This document shows positions 25,916-33,042 of a stretch of 45,667 nt of DNA, one piece after another. Both the position numbers and the translations under genes were made by a program. Below the pieces are notes generated by a model. The model was not told the DNA's origin. It made no database searches and worked only from the letters and a program-made list of their open reading frames with translations. Each line of letters opens with the position of its first letter. The stretch's first letter is position 1. The DNA is from Verrucomicrobiales bacterium (GTDB lineage Bacteria; Verrucomicrobiota; Verrucomicrobiia; Verrucomicrobiales; DEV007): contig JARGOD010000029.1 in NCBI GenBank assembly GCA_029210205.1, forward strand, positions 1 through 45,667. Direction: 5' to 3'.

Positions 25916-26940
25916 ACGGCGGCAATTACTTTCTCGAGGAGGGCCTTGGTTTTCTTAATTCCTTCGACTTCGCCGAGTTCTTTGCCTTCGTATTCGATGC
26001 CGATGTAGCCTTCGTAGCCTGCGTCTTTGACGAGAGTCATCATCTTGCTGAAGTCAGTGTGGATCTCTTCCCCTGCGGCATTGAAGTCGTGGGCCTTCGC
26101 GGAGACGCCCTTGGCGAAAGGCATGAGTTCTTTGACTCCCAGATAGCGATCATAGCCGAGGCCTTTTTCATCTTCGGTCAGGCTTGGATCTCCTTCGTAG
26201 AGCGCTTTCTGTTCGGCGTATTTTTCGGCATTACCGCGGTTTTTAACGACATAGAAATTTCCGTAGTCAGGGAGGCTGCCGCAGTTGTCGAGGTTGACCG
26301 CTTTAAGGACGCCGGCGAGCCAGGCCCCGTTTGAGGACAGCCCGCCGTGGTTTTCGACGATGACATTCAGGTCCATCGTTGCGGCGTGTTCCGAGAGGCG
26401 GCGGAGTCCATCAGCACAAAGATCAGCCTGCTTTTCGGGAGAAAGCTTGGGATCGGAAGCTGAGTTCACGCGGATGCTGTGGCAGCCAAGAAATTTAGCG
26501 GCGTCGAGCCAGGCCTTGTGGCCCTCGATCGTGTTGCTGCGTTTTCCTGCATCGGGATCACCCAGACTGCCGACTCCGTCGCACATAATAAGAACACTTT
26601 TCGTTCCGATATCGTCGCAGCGTTGTTTCATCTGCGCGAGATAGTCGCTGCCCTTCGGTTGAAGACCCATGGGTCCTTTCCTCTCGCCGAAAAACTGGTT
26701 CACCCATTCGAGAGCGCTGATATCGAAATTCTCTTTCGTAAAATTCGGCCAGTCGAGGTTGTCGAGTTCACCGCCTTTGAGCGCGACGTGATTGGACCAC
26801 TGCGCGAGGGAAATATCGTAGTGAGGACCGGCTTCGGTAGTTTCTTCGGTCGAGGTCGAAGAGTCGGTGCATCCGGCAAAGAAAGCGCCGGAAGTGAGAG
26901 CAGCAGAGGAAGTGAGAAAGCGTCGTCGATTGAAAGTCAT
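25912..26940 (-). CDS. Tat-signal sugar phosphate isomerase/epimerase-like TIM-barrel lipoprotein
   Basis: This 342-residue protein begins MTFNRRRFLTSSAALTSGAF followed by FAGC, giving a twin-arginine signal and a lipobox with Cys at about 23. The rest is an AP-endonuclease-2/xylose-isomerase-like TIM barrel, with strands ending in metal-ligand positions such as VIVENHGGLS (Glu/His, about 194-203), SLPDYGNFY (Asp, about 223-231) and IGIEYEGKELG (Glu, about 315-325). Such proteins isomerise or epimerise sugars and often neighbour Gfo/Idh/MocA oxidoreductases; one is present 11 kb away but not linked. The ATG at 26940 is chosen because it places RR correctly. The promoter region contains a 9-13-9 palindrome. 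Confidence 0.87.
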   Translation of the reverse strand: MTFNRRRFLTSSAALTSGAFFAGCTDSSTSTEETTEAGPHYDISLAQWSNHVALKGGELDNLDWPNFTKENFDISALEWVNQFFGERKGPMGLQPKGSDYLAQMKQRCDDIGTKSVLIMCDGVGSLGDPDAGKRSNTIEGHKAWLDAAKFLGCHSIRVNSASDPKLSPEKQADLCADGLRRLSEHAATMDLNVIVENHGGLSSNGAWLAGVLKAVNLDNCGSLPDYGNFYVVKNRGNAEKYAEQKALYEGDPSLTEDEKGLGYDRYLGVKELMPFAKGVSAKAHDFNAAGEEIHTDFSKMMTLVKDAGYEGYIGIEYEGKELGEVEGIKKTKALLEKVIAAV

Positions 26941-26947
26941 GGTCGTG

Positions 26948-26976
26948 AATCTAACAGGGTTGGATGCGGGACTCAA
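26948..26976 (-). promoter_or_regulatory. Predicted promoter for the TIM-barrel gene
   Basis: On the minus strand, -35 TTGAGT (26971-26976) and -10 TAGATT (26948-26953) are separated by exactly 17 bases. The ATG (26938-26940) lies seven bases downstream of the -10, so the transcript would be leaderless or nearly so. The promoter lies within the 9-13-9 palindrome described separately. Confidence 0.5.
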
Positions 26977-26983
26977 CCCTGTT
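26953..26983. promoter_or_regulatory. 9-13-9 palindrome, candidate operator (copy 1)
   Basis: AACAGGGTT (26953-26961) and its exact complement AACCCTGTT (26975-26983) are separated by 13 bases and followed by GAAT. The palindrome covers the spacer and both hexamers of the TIM-barrel promoter. A second copy with identical geometry and 27 of 35 identical positions lies at 43479-43513, before a methyltransferase gene. Confidence 0.5.
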
Positions 26984-27005
26984 GAATGAGCGCCTTTTTC
27001 CACTT

Positions 27006-29222
27006 TTATGCCTCTCCTTTATCTCCACTGGAAGAGTAGGAAGAAGTCTGCCTCTCAGAAGCAAGCCGCCCGCGCATTCCGGTCCATCGTTTTCGGCTCT
27101 CTTTATTCCTCACTGCAATTTCCAGTGAACGCCGATCCCCCACAATAATCACGAGCCGCTTTCCCCGGGTGATTGCAGTGTAGAGAAGATTTCGTTGCAG
27201 CATCATGTAATGCTGTGAGGCGAGCGGGACGATGATCGCGGGAAATTCACTGCCTTGTGATTTGTGAATCGTGATGGCGTAGGCGAGTTGGAGTTCATCA
27301 AGTTCGCCCGGCTCGTATGAAACGCTTTGTCCATCGAACATCACGTAGATCGTGACAGGTTCAGTTGTGATCTCGGCGATGTGGCCGATGTCGCCATTGA
27401 ATATTTCCTTCTCGTAGTTATTTCGCGTTTGAATGACTTTGTCGCCAACTCGAAAACTGGTTCCAAAGCGGTCGATCTCGAATTTGTTTTGCGAAGGCGG
27501 ATTGAGCGATTCCTGGAGTTGGGCATTTAATTCCTTCGTTCCGAGCGACTGGCGATTCATCGGGGTGAGGATTTGGATTTCATCCCGCGCGTTAAGTTTG
27601 AACTTTTCCGGAATCCGCTCGCTGATGAGATGCTTCACGGTGCTGAGGATCTCCTCCGGCTGGCTCCGTTCGATGAAGAAGAAATCTGACTCAGCGTCGT
27701 TGTCGAGCGGAGGAATGTTCCCAAGATTCACTTCATGCGAGGCTGTGACGATGCGGCTTGAAGCAGCCTGTCGGAAAATCTGTGTGAGCCGGGCGACGGG
27801 AACGACCCCGCTCTCGATGATGTCGCGAAGAACGCTGCCGGGTCCCACGGAAGGGAGCTGATCGACGTCACCAACGAGGAGGACATTGCCAGTCGGGGGA
27901 ATTGCGCTCATGAGCTGAGCCATGAGACGAAGGTCGATCATCGAGGCTTCATCGATGATGAAGAGGTCACCTTCGAGCGGGTTGTCGGCCTTGCGGGCAA
28001 AGCCCGCCTGAGGCTGATACTCGAGAGTGCGGTGAATCGTTGCGGCATCCTGTCCTGTGCTTTCGCCGAGCTGCCGGGCAGCTCGGCCCGTCGGGGCGCA
28101 TAAGATTGGCTTCACCTCTTTGGCCATGAGGATTTGAAGGACGGCGTTCATGATCGTGGTTTTACCAACCCCCGGGCCACCGGTGATGACAAAAAAGCGG
28201 TGCTTCGTCGCTTCAATGACAGCGGCGGCCTGCTCTTCGCCGAGCTTCATCGTATTGTGACGCTCGAACCAATCGATCGCGGCTTCTTCATCGACGGGCG
28301 GGAGGGTCCGCTCCTGCGAAATGAGAGTGCGGATCGAATTGGCTACGAGCTGCTCGGCTTCATAAAGCTCCTTCGGAAAGATGAGGATCTCGTCTCCTGC
28401 CGGTTCGGCGATGAGTCCGGTCCCGAGGATGAGTTGATCAATGATGGCCTCGACCGCTTCTGCAGGGGATTCGAGTGTTTCCACCGATCGCTCGATGAGT
28501 TCTGATCTCGGAAGTGCGCAATGGCCCTGCTGCTCGGCCTGTTCGAAGACATACTGGACGCCAGCCTCCAATCGTTTTGGAGAGTCAACGGCTTGGCCCA
28601 TTTTTTGGGCAATTTCATCGGCGGTTTTGAATCCGACCCCGCTGATTTCGCGGGCAAGGCGATAAGGATCCGAGCGGAGAATGCCTACAGTCTCCTCTCC
28701 GTAGGTTTTGTAGAGCCGGACTGCCCGTGCCGTTGAAAGTCCGTATTCGTGGAGGAAAATCATGATGTCGCGGACCGACTTTTGTTGCTTCCACGAGTTC
28801 TTGATCTTGAGACGCCTTCCTTTTCCAATACCTGAAACCTCCTGCAATCGCTGCGATTCCTCTTCAATGATTCGAAAGGTGTCAGTCCCGAATTTTTCGA
28901 CAATTCGTTTTGCGTAGGTTTTACCAACACCATCAATGAGGCCGCTTGCTAGAAATCGCCTGATGCCGTCAGCACTGTTCGGGGCGACGGCACGGATCGT
29001 TTTGGCCTCAAACTGGCGACCGAACTTCCGGTCTTTTTTCCATTGGCCGAGGGCCTTGATTTGTTCACCTTCAACGACGGCGGGAATAGTGCCGAGGACG
29101 GTGAGGCTGTCCTCTTCCTCCGTCGAGACTTGCATGATCGTATAGCCGTTTTCCTCGTTGTGAAAAACGATCGATTGCACGGTTCCCTCGACTTCGATTG
29201 GGTCGGGGAGGGTGGCACTCAT
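27006..29222 (-). CDS. recD2: RecD2-type SF1 DNA helicase
   Basis: This 738-residue ATP-dependent 5'-3' helicase belongs to the RecD-like branch found without RecBC. An N-terminal OB-like domain (about 7-90) and helix-hairpin-helix region (SGLIDGVGKTYAKRIVEKFG and ISGVGFKTADEI) precede the motor. Walker A is ITGGPGVGKTTIMN, Walker B LFIIDEASMID, motif III LLVGDVDQLPSVGPG, and motif VI lies in the C-terminal YTAITRGKRLVII. It probably acts in replication-fork repair. The ATG at 29222 gives MSATLPDPIEVEG; the frame extends upstream into the secG promoter region but without family similarity. It is divergent from secG with about 90 bases between. Confidence 0.93.
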   Translation of the reverse strand: MSATLPDPIEVEGTVQSIVFHNEENGYTIMQVSTEEEDSLTVLGTIPAVVEGEQIKALGQWKKDRKFGRQFEAKTIRAVAPNSADGIRRFLASGLIDGVGKTYAKRIVEKFGTDTFRIIEEESQRLQEVSGIGKGRRLKIKNSWKQQKSVRDIMIFLHEYGLSTARAVRLYKTYGEETVGILRSDPYRLAREISGVGFKTADEIAQKMGQAVDSPKRLEAGVQYVFEQAEQQGHCALPRSELIERSVETLESPAEAVEAIIDQLILGTGLIAEPAGDEILIFPKELYEAEQLVANSIRTLISQERTLPPVDEEAAIDWFERHNTMKLGEEQAAAVIEATKHRFFVITGGPGVGKTTIMNAVLQILMAKEVKPILCAPTGRAARQLGESTGQDAATIHRTLEYQPQAGFARKADNPLEGDLFIIDEASMIDLRLMAQLMSAIPPTGNVLLVGDVDQLPSVGPGSVLRDIIESGVVPVARLTQIFRQAASSRIVTASHEVNLGNIPPLDNDAESDFFFIERSQPEEILSTVKHLISERIPEKFKLNARDEIQILTPMNRQSLGTKELNAQLQESLNPPSQNKFEIDRFGTSFRVGDKVIQTRNNYEKEIFNGDIGHIAEITTEPVTIYVMFDGQSVSYEPGELDELQLAYAITIHKSQGSEFPAIIVPLASQHYMMLQRNLLYTAITRGKRLVIIVGDRRSLEIAVRNKESRKRWTGMRGRLASERQTSSYSSSGDKGEA

Positions 29223-29277
29223 GGAAACAGGACGAAGCTGAGGGGTAAAATCATTTTCATGGCGGTGAATCCCGCCC

Positions 29278-29306
29278 TTTACAAGCCTATACCTGTGTCG
29301 CATATT
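29278..29306 (+). promoter_or_regulatory. Predicted promoter for secG
   Basis: -35 TTTACA (29278-29283) and -10 CATATT (29301-29306) are spaced by 17 bases. The secG ATG is at 29316, nine bases after the -10, which predicts a leader of about three nucleotides. The element lies in the divergent region with recD2. Confidence 0.4.
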
Positions 29307-29315
29307 CGCCGCCCC

Positions 29316-29804
29316 ATGGCAATTATCTCGATTTTGTTAACGGTGATCATCATTACGGTCAGCATTTTGCTGGTGTTGATCGTTTTGGCTCAGCGTCCCA
29401 AGCAGGAAGGTCTCGGTGCAGCGTTCGGCGGCAGCACCCTCGATTCTGCTCTCGGTGCGCACACCACCGATATTCTTCAGAAAATCACGACTTGGCTCGG
29501 GATCATCTTTTTTGTCTCCGCTATTGGCCTCGCGATGGTGAAGGCCCGTGAGTTTCGCTCCTCGGCAGCCAGCAATGTGCTTGAGTCTGTCGAAGAGCGT
29601 GAAATGGATCTTCCTGACTTGCCGGCTGAGTTGCAGAACATTGAGATGCCGACAACGACAGCCGATGACGCATCGGCACCTGTTCTCGACGATTCTCCGG
29701 CGGCGCCGACTGCTTCTGAGAAAGCCCCTGCTCCAGAGCCGAAGGCTGATGCTCCGAAGGAAAAAGCCAAAGCCCCTGCTGAAAAGGGTAAGGCTGGCGA
29801 ATAG
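29316..29804 (+). CDS. secG: Preprotein translocase subunit SecG with extended tail
   Basis: This 162-residue inner-membrane protein is the small auxiliary subunit of the SecYEG channel. Two membrane segments (about 3-24 and 48-69) flank the conserved cytoplasmic loop LAQRPKQEGLGAAFGGS, where SecG has Q-x-x-K-x-x-G-x-x-x-x-F-G. The C-terminus continues for about 85 residues as a charged, Ala/Pro/Lys-rich region (EKAPAPEPKADAPKEKAKAP), roughly doubling the usual length. The start at 29316 gives the family-like MAIISILLTVI; the frame is open further upstream across the recD2 promoter but that part is not protein-like. waaF follows 65 bases later. Confidence 0.92.
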   Translation: MAIISILLTVIIITVSILLVLIVLAQRPKQEGLGAAFGGSTLDSALGAHTTDILQKITTWLGIIFFVSAIGLAMVKAREFRSSAASNVLESVEEREMDLPDLPAELQNIEMPTTTADDASAPVLDDSPAAPTASEKAPAPEPKADAPKEKAKAPAEKGKAGE

Positions 29805-29869
29805 TCAGTCATCTTTGGTCGTGGGCGGAATTCCCTTTTCCACCAGGATCTTTTCCGGCAACTGAAACG

Positions 29870-30919
29870 ATGAATGCTGCCGGAGATTCCGACTCTGCGT
29901 TGGAAGCGAAGCCGTTTCACTTCCTCGTTCGTTCGCCGAATCCCCTTGGTGATGCCTGCATGGCTCTCCCGGCAGTGCGCGCTCTGAAGCGGAGCCTTCC
30001 TTCTGTTCGCATTACTGTCTGTTGTCGTGAGAATCTCGCTCCGATGTGGGAAGCGAGAGATGAGATCGATGATGTCATTCCATTTTCAAAGGCGCTCAAT
30101 CCCTTGCAAGTGGGGAAATTGATTCGCTCGCATGGCCAATTCGATGGCGGAGTTCTTCTCCCTAACTCCTTTCGTTCGGCACTTGAGCTCTGGTTTGGTG
30201 GTGTTCGGAATCTCGTGGGCTACAATCGCTATCAGCGGCGGATCTTTTTAAAGAAGGCAGTTAATGAGCCAACTCCTACGAAGGCGACGCAGCATCATGT
30301 TCATCGTTACCTTCATCTTGTGGAGGCCATCGGTGCTTCAAAAGAGCCGCTGGAAGAACTTCTCGCGATTCCAACGGCACCGACTGCAATCGTAGCAGGA
30401 CTGAGCGAGATTCATCTGGGCGTGTGCCCCGGAGCCGAATATGGCAACGCAAAGCGATATCCCATCGAGCGATATGCAGAAGCTGTCGAGGCTCTGCGAA
30501 AGTCACATCCTGAAACGAAGATCCGGGTTTCCATTTTTGGAAGTCCAGCGGAACGTGGGATCGGCGACGAACTTGCGGCGTTGTTGTCCGAACCGCGCGA
30601 AAATCGCGCCGGGGAGACGTCGATTGCGGATTTGGTATCGGAACTCCAGACCTGCCATCTCGTCGCGACAAATGACACTGGCACGATGCATCTTTCGGCC
30701 GCGCTTGGGGTTCCCACAGTCGCTGTTTTCGGATCGACCGAACCTGCCTTCACCGCACCGATTGGTGACGTTCATCGTGTCATCCGTCATCAGGTGGATT
30801 GCAGTCCCTGTTTCCTGCGCGAGTGTCCCATTGATTACCGTTGCATGCTCCGGATTAAGCCGGAGGTCGTTTTGCACGAATTGGAAGCGCTTCTTGCTCC
30901 AGTCTATTCTTCCTCATGA
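29870..30919 (+). CDS. waaF: Glycosyltransferase family 9, lipopolysaccharide heptosyltransferase II-like
   Basis: This 349-residue GT-B glycosyltransferase transfers heptose from ADP-heptose to the LPS inner core on the cytoplasmic face of the inner membrane. The family opening RSPNPLGDACMALPAVRAL (about 18-36) matches the WaaF R-x-P-N-W/P-L-G-D motif. PGAEYGNAKRYPIERYAE (about 186-203) and TNDTGTMHLSAALGVPTVAVFGSTEP (in two parts: TNDTGTMHLSAALGVP, then TVAVFGSTEP; about 265-290) form the nucleotide-sugar site. The CSPCFLRECPIDYRCM segment with its four cysteines is the typical C-terminal signature. It supports an LPS-bearing outer membrane. The stop overlaps the next gene by ATGA. Confidence 0.9.
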   Translation: MNAAGDSDSALEAKPFHFLVRSPNPLGDACMALPAVRALKRSLPSVRITVCCRENLAPMWEARDEIDDVIPFSKALNPLQVGKLIRSHGQFDGGVLLPNSFRSALELWFGGVRNLVGYNRYQRRIFLKKAVNEPTPTKATQHHVHRYLHLVEAIGASKEPLEELLAIPTAPTAIVAGLSEIHLGVCPGAEYGNAKRYPIERYAEAVEALRKSHPETKIRVSIFGSPAERGIGDELAALLSEPRENRAGETSIADLVSELQTCHLVATNDTGTMHLSAALGVPTVAVFGSTEPAFTAPIGDVHRVIRHQVDCSPCFLRECPIDYRCMLRIKPEVVLHELEALLAPVYSSS

Positions 30920-31767
30920 AAGCCATCCTGACTCATCCCGGCAGCGCCCATAAAGACGATCTGCTGGCCTGCTGTCTTCTCGTCGCACGTCACGAGATTC
31001 CGGTTTGGCGTCGCGAGCCGACGGAGGAAGATCTCGCCGATCCGGAGATCGTCGTCGTTGATGTCGGCGGCGAACACGACCCGGCAAGATCGAATTTTGA
31101 TCATCATCAGTTCCCGCGTGACCATGAGCCAATCTGTGCGCTCTCTCTGGTTCTGAAAGACATGGGGCTTTATGACGATGCTCGAAGTTTCTGTGAATGG
31201 CTCGAACCGGCGGAGTGGTTCGACACGCGCGGGCCGTTTCAGACCGCGGAGTGGCTTGGAGTGGATCGGGCGGTGATGAACAAGCTGAATTCACCAATCG
31301 ACATCACTCTCCTTCGGCGCTTCGCACAAAAGAACGAGCTGAATCCCGGTGATCCGATCTGGGAGATGATGAAAATGATCGGCGAAGATCTCATCATGTT
31401 TTTACACACCCTTCGTGAGCGGATTGACTATGTCGCTAAGCACGCACAAATGCACGAAATTACCGAAGATGGGGGAACTGTCCGGGTCTTGTTCATGCCT
31501 CGAACTGAATCAATGCCGGATGACCCTTCTTCCGGTCTCGCCAGATATGCGGGAACGACAGGGGTGAAAGTCGATGGCCTAATTTATCCAGATCGTCGCG
31601 GCGAAGGGTATGGGCTGTCGCGTCATGAAGACAGTCCTCTTCTCGATTTTACCCAAATTAACAGTGAGCCGGACGTGCATTTTGCGCATGCCCGAGGTTT
31701 CATCGCTAAGACGTCTGCTACCGCATTGGATCGACTCAAGGAATTGGTGTCTTTGGCTCGCGTCTGA
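30916..31767 (+). CDS. MYG1/UPF0160-family DHH-like metal-dependent exonuclease
   Basis: This 283-residue protein belongs to the MYG1 family, related to DHH phosphoesterases. The N-terminal metal site is visible: THPGSAHKDDLLACCLL (about 6-22, His and Asp-Asp ligands), VVVDVGGEHDP (about 45-55) and SNFDHHQFPRDHEP (about 59-72, the DHH-like motif). The eukaryotic member MYG1 is reported to be a 3'-5' RNA exonuclease; the bacterial role is not established. The protein is shorter than the human one (about 376). The start ATG overlaps the waaF stop, so it is probably co-translated with an LPS gene, which gives no obvious functional hint. Confidence 0.85.
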   Translation: MKAILTHPGSAHKDDLLACCLLVARHEIPVWRREPTEEDLADPEIVVVDVGGEHDPARSNFDHHQFPRDHEPICALSLVLKDMGLYDDARSFCEWLEPAEWFDTRGPFQTAEWLGVDRAVMNKLNSPIDITLLRRFAQKNELNPGDPIWEMMKMIGEDLIMFLHTLRERIDYVAKHAQMHEITEDGGTVRVLFMPRTESMPDDPSSGLARYAGTTGVKVDGLIYPDRRGEGYGLSRHEDSPLLDFTQINSEPDVHFAHARGFIAKTSATALDRLKELVSLARV

Positions 31768-31774
31768 CCTGATC

Positions 31775-32476
31775 TCAGATAGCATCGAGGTTATTGATTC
31801 GCTTTAGCTCCTTCCTCGTCTTTCGATATTTCATCCAGATTGTCGCGGCGATTGTTAGAAAAACTGCGGCGGTAGCAGTGACCGAAATGACGACTGGCTT
31901 GATCCAGCCGATCTTCGACGGAGAGGTGCCGAGCGACGGTCTCAGTCGAAGATTTCGAAGTTCGACAGTTCCCCCATTCGGCAGGTTTACGTTGATCGTG
32001 AGCCTGAGCGGACGCCTCCCGGAACCGTCATTTATCATGGCAGGAAGCGTAAAGGGACGCCACTCTTCGTCGCCCGCGAGAACCTTCATCGGACCTGAGG
32101 TTCCCAGTGTTCTCGAGAAGAAGCTGGCTCCTATTTGGGTTTCTCCAGCTACGAGAGGAATGTGATTCCACATTTCGAGGTAACCTTTCTCCGTGACGTC
32201 GCGACACGAAACCTCGCCGATAATCGCGTAGCTGTCCCCGGTCACGGCGGGCGAATTGATCTCGAAGAGCGGATTGAGCTTTTTCTTTCCCGGTTCTGCG
32301 ACGATTTTGATGATCAAATCGGAATCTTCGGCGACCTCGACGGCCGGATTTTTAATATCGAGATCTTCCAATGTCAGCACAATGGCTTCGGCGGACTTTA
32401 GGGTATCGGAGTAACAAAAGCTCAACAGTGCTGCAATAGAGAAGGCAAAACTGGTTTTTAAGGATTGTGTTTTCAT
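31775..32476 (-). CDS. Putative membrane protein coupled to the DUF2089 regulator
   Basis: This 233-residue protein has a Sec-type signal peptide (about 1-29, ending YSDTLKSAEA), an extracytoplasmic domain of about 160 residues with predicted beta strands (ADSDLIIKIVAEPGKK, SYAIIGEVSCRDVTE) and a C-terminal membrane segment (about 194-218) followed by a short basic tail (KYRKTRKELKRINNL). I recognise no family. The extracytoplasmic part resembles a carbohydrate-binding-like beta sandwich only in general composition. Its ATG overlaps the stop of the DUF2089 gene (ATGA), so the pair is translated together. The frame is open further upstream through the DUF2089 gene, but that is an out-of-frame reading of it. 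Confidence 0.7.
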   Translation of the reverse strand: MKTQSLKTSFAFSIAALLSFCYSDTLKSAEAIVLTLEDLDIKNPAVEVAEDSDLIIKIVAEPGKKKLNPLFEINSPAVTGDSYAIIGEVSCRDVTEKGYLEMWNHIPLVAGETQIGASFFSRTLGTSGPMKVLAGDEEWRPFTLPAMINDGSGRRPLRLTINVNLPNGGTVELRNLRLRPSLGTSPSKIGWIKPVVISVTATAAVFLTIAATIWMKYRKTRKELKRINNLDAI

Positions 32477-32769
32477 GGTGTTTCGTCGTGTTGGTGAGCT
32501 TCCAGCAGTGTTTTGTAGGTTTCTGCATTGATGGCTTGATCGGCGAGGAGAAGTCGCAAGGTCCTCTCGAAAGGACTCAAATTGGCTGCCTCTTCGGCGA
32601 CATGAACTTTCTGGATGAGTCGGTCGAGGCGAAGTCGAACTGTGGGGTAGGAGACCTCGTACTCCGAGGCGACTGCTTTCAGGGAACCTGAATGGAGGAG
32701 AAAGCGTCTCAAAAAGTTGAGATCTTCGTCGCTGAGGCTTGAGAGCCAGTCTGGCCATCGTTTTGGCAT
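32473..32769 (-). CDS. DUF2089-family helix-turn-helix regulator
   Basis: This 98-residue protein has the DUF2089 pattern WLSSLSDEDLNFLRRFLL (about 8-25), then SGSLKAVASEYEVSYPTVR (about 27-45), a helix-turn-helix that would bind DNA, and LRLDRLIQKV. The C-terminal half (SPFERTLRLLLADQAINAET) is a short helical region typical of the family. The family is suspected to regulate transcription of membrane-stress or envelope genes. Here it overlaps and precedes a membrane-protein gene, which could be its target or its sensor, like a sigma/anti-sigma arrangement. An AT-rich region lies just upstream. Confidence 0.85.
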   Translation of the reverse strand: MPKRWPDWLSSLSDEDLNFLRRFLLHSGSLKAVASEYEVSYPTVRLRLDRLIQKVHVAEEAANLSPFERTLRLLLADQAINAETYKTLLEAHQHDETP

Positions 32770-32870
32770 GTTCTAAACAATATTTAGGTATAACTGCGGT
32801 AAAATATGAACAATGTAAAAACAAAAATGAATAATATTTAATTTTAGACAAGGCGTGAACATTGTTTCCG
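32770..32870 (-). promoter_or_regulatory. AT-rich regulatory region upstream of the DUF2089 gene
   Basis: About 100 bases are far richer in A and T than the rest of the window. An 8-bp inverted repeat, AACAATGT (32809-32816) and ACATTGTT (32859-32866), spans 58 bases, and the partial motif AACAAT recurs near 32777. Several promoter-like hexamers occur on the minus strand but none is clearly best. Autoregulation by the DUF2089 protein is an attractive possibility. Confidence 0.45.
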
Positions 32871-32877
32871 AGCAGAT

Positions 32878-33042
32878 CGGACGGAAGACGGGCACCGTCC
32901 GCTGCAGGTATGCCCGGCGAGGTGGGGAAGTAGAACGGATTAACTAACCCGTTATCGGGACCCCGGCGCAGAGGGGCTCCCGACGCGCTTGAAGCACGTC
33001 GCTGTCAGGGCAGGACGGTGAGGCAAGGCTGGCGATGCCTGC
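32878..33042. ncRNA. Candidate structured RNA or palindromic element, strand unknown
   Basis: This GC-rich stretch without a reading frame contains a series of stems: 32878-32884 with 32895-32901 (7 bp); 32934-32938 with 32949-32953 (5 bp); 32955-32964 with 32973-32983 (10 bp, one bulge); 32982-32989 with 32993-33000 (7 bp plus one mismatch). A long-range stem, 32904-32914 with 33031-33042 (11 bp with one bulge and one G-T), could close the middle part into a multi-branch domain. In addition, 32893-32900 is exactly complementary to 33013-33020 and competes with the first stem. I cannot assign it to a known RNA family. It lies between the DUF2089 promoter and the phosphatase stop codon. Confidence 0.45.

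Noticed and set aside
29043..29315. N-terminal extension of SecG by 91 residues
   Set aside because: The extension overlaps the 5' part of recD2 on the other strand and its promoter region, is not hydrophobic or SecG-like, and the start at 29316 gives the normal family beginning.
32477..32851. N-terminal extension of the membrane-protein gene at 31775-32476
   Set aside because: The extension is the DUF2089 gene and its AT-rich upstream region read in another frame; the signal peptide begins at 32476.
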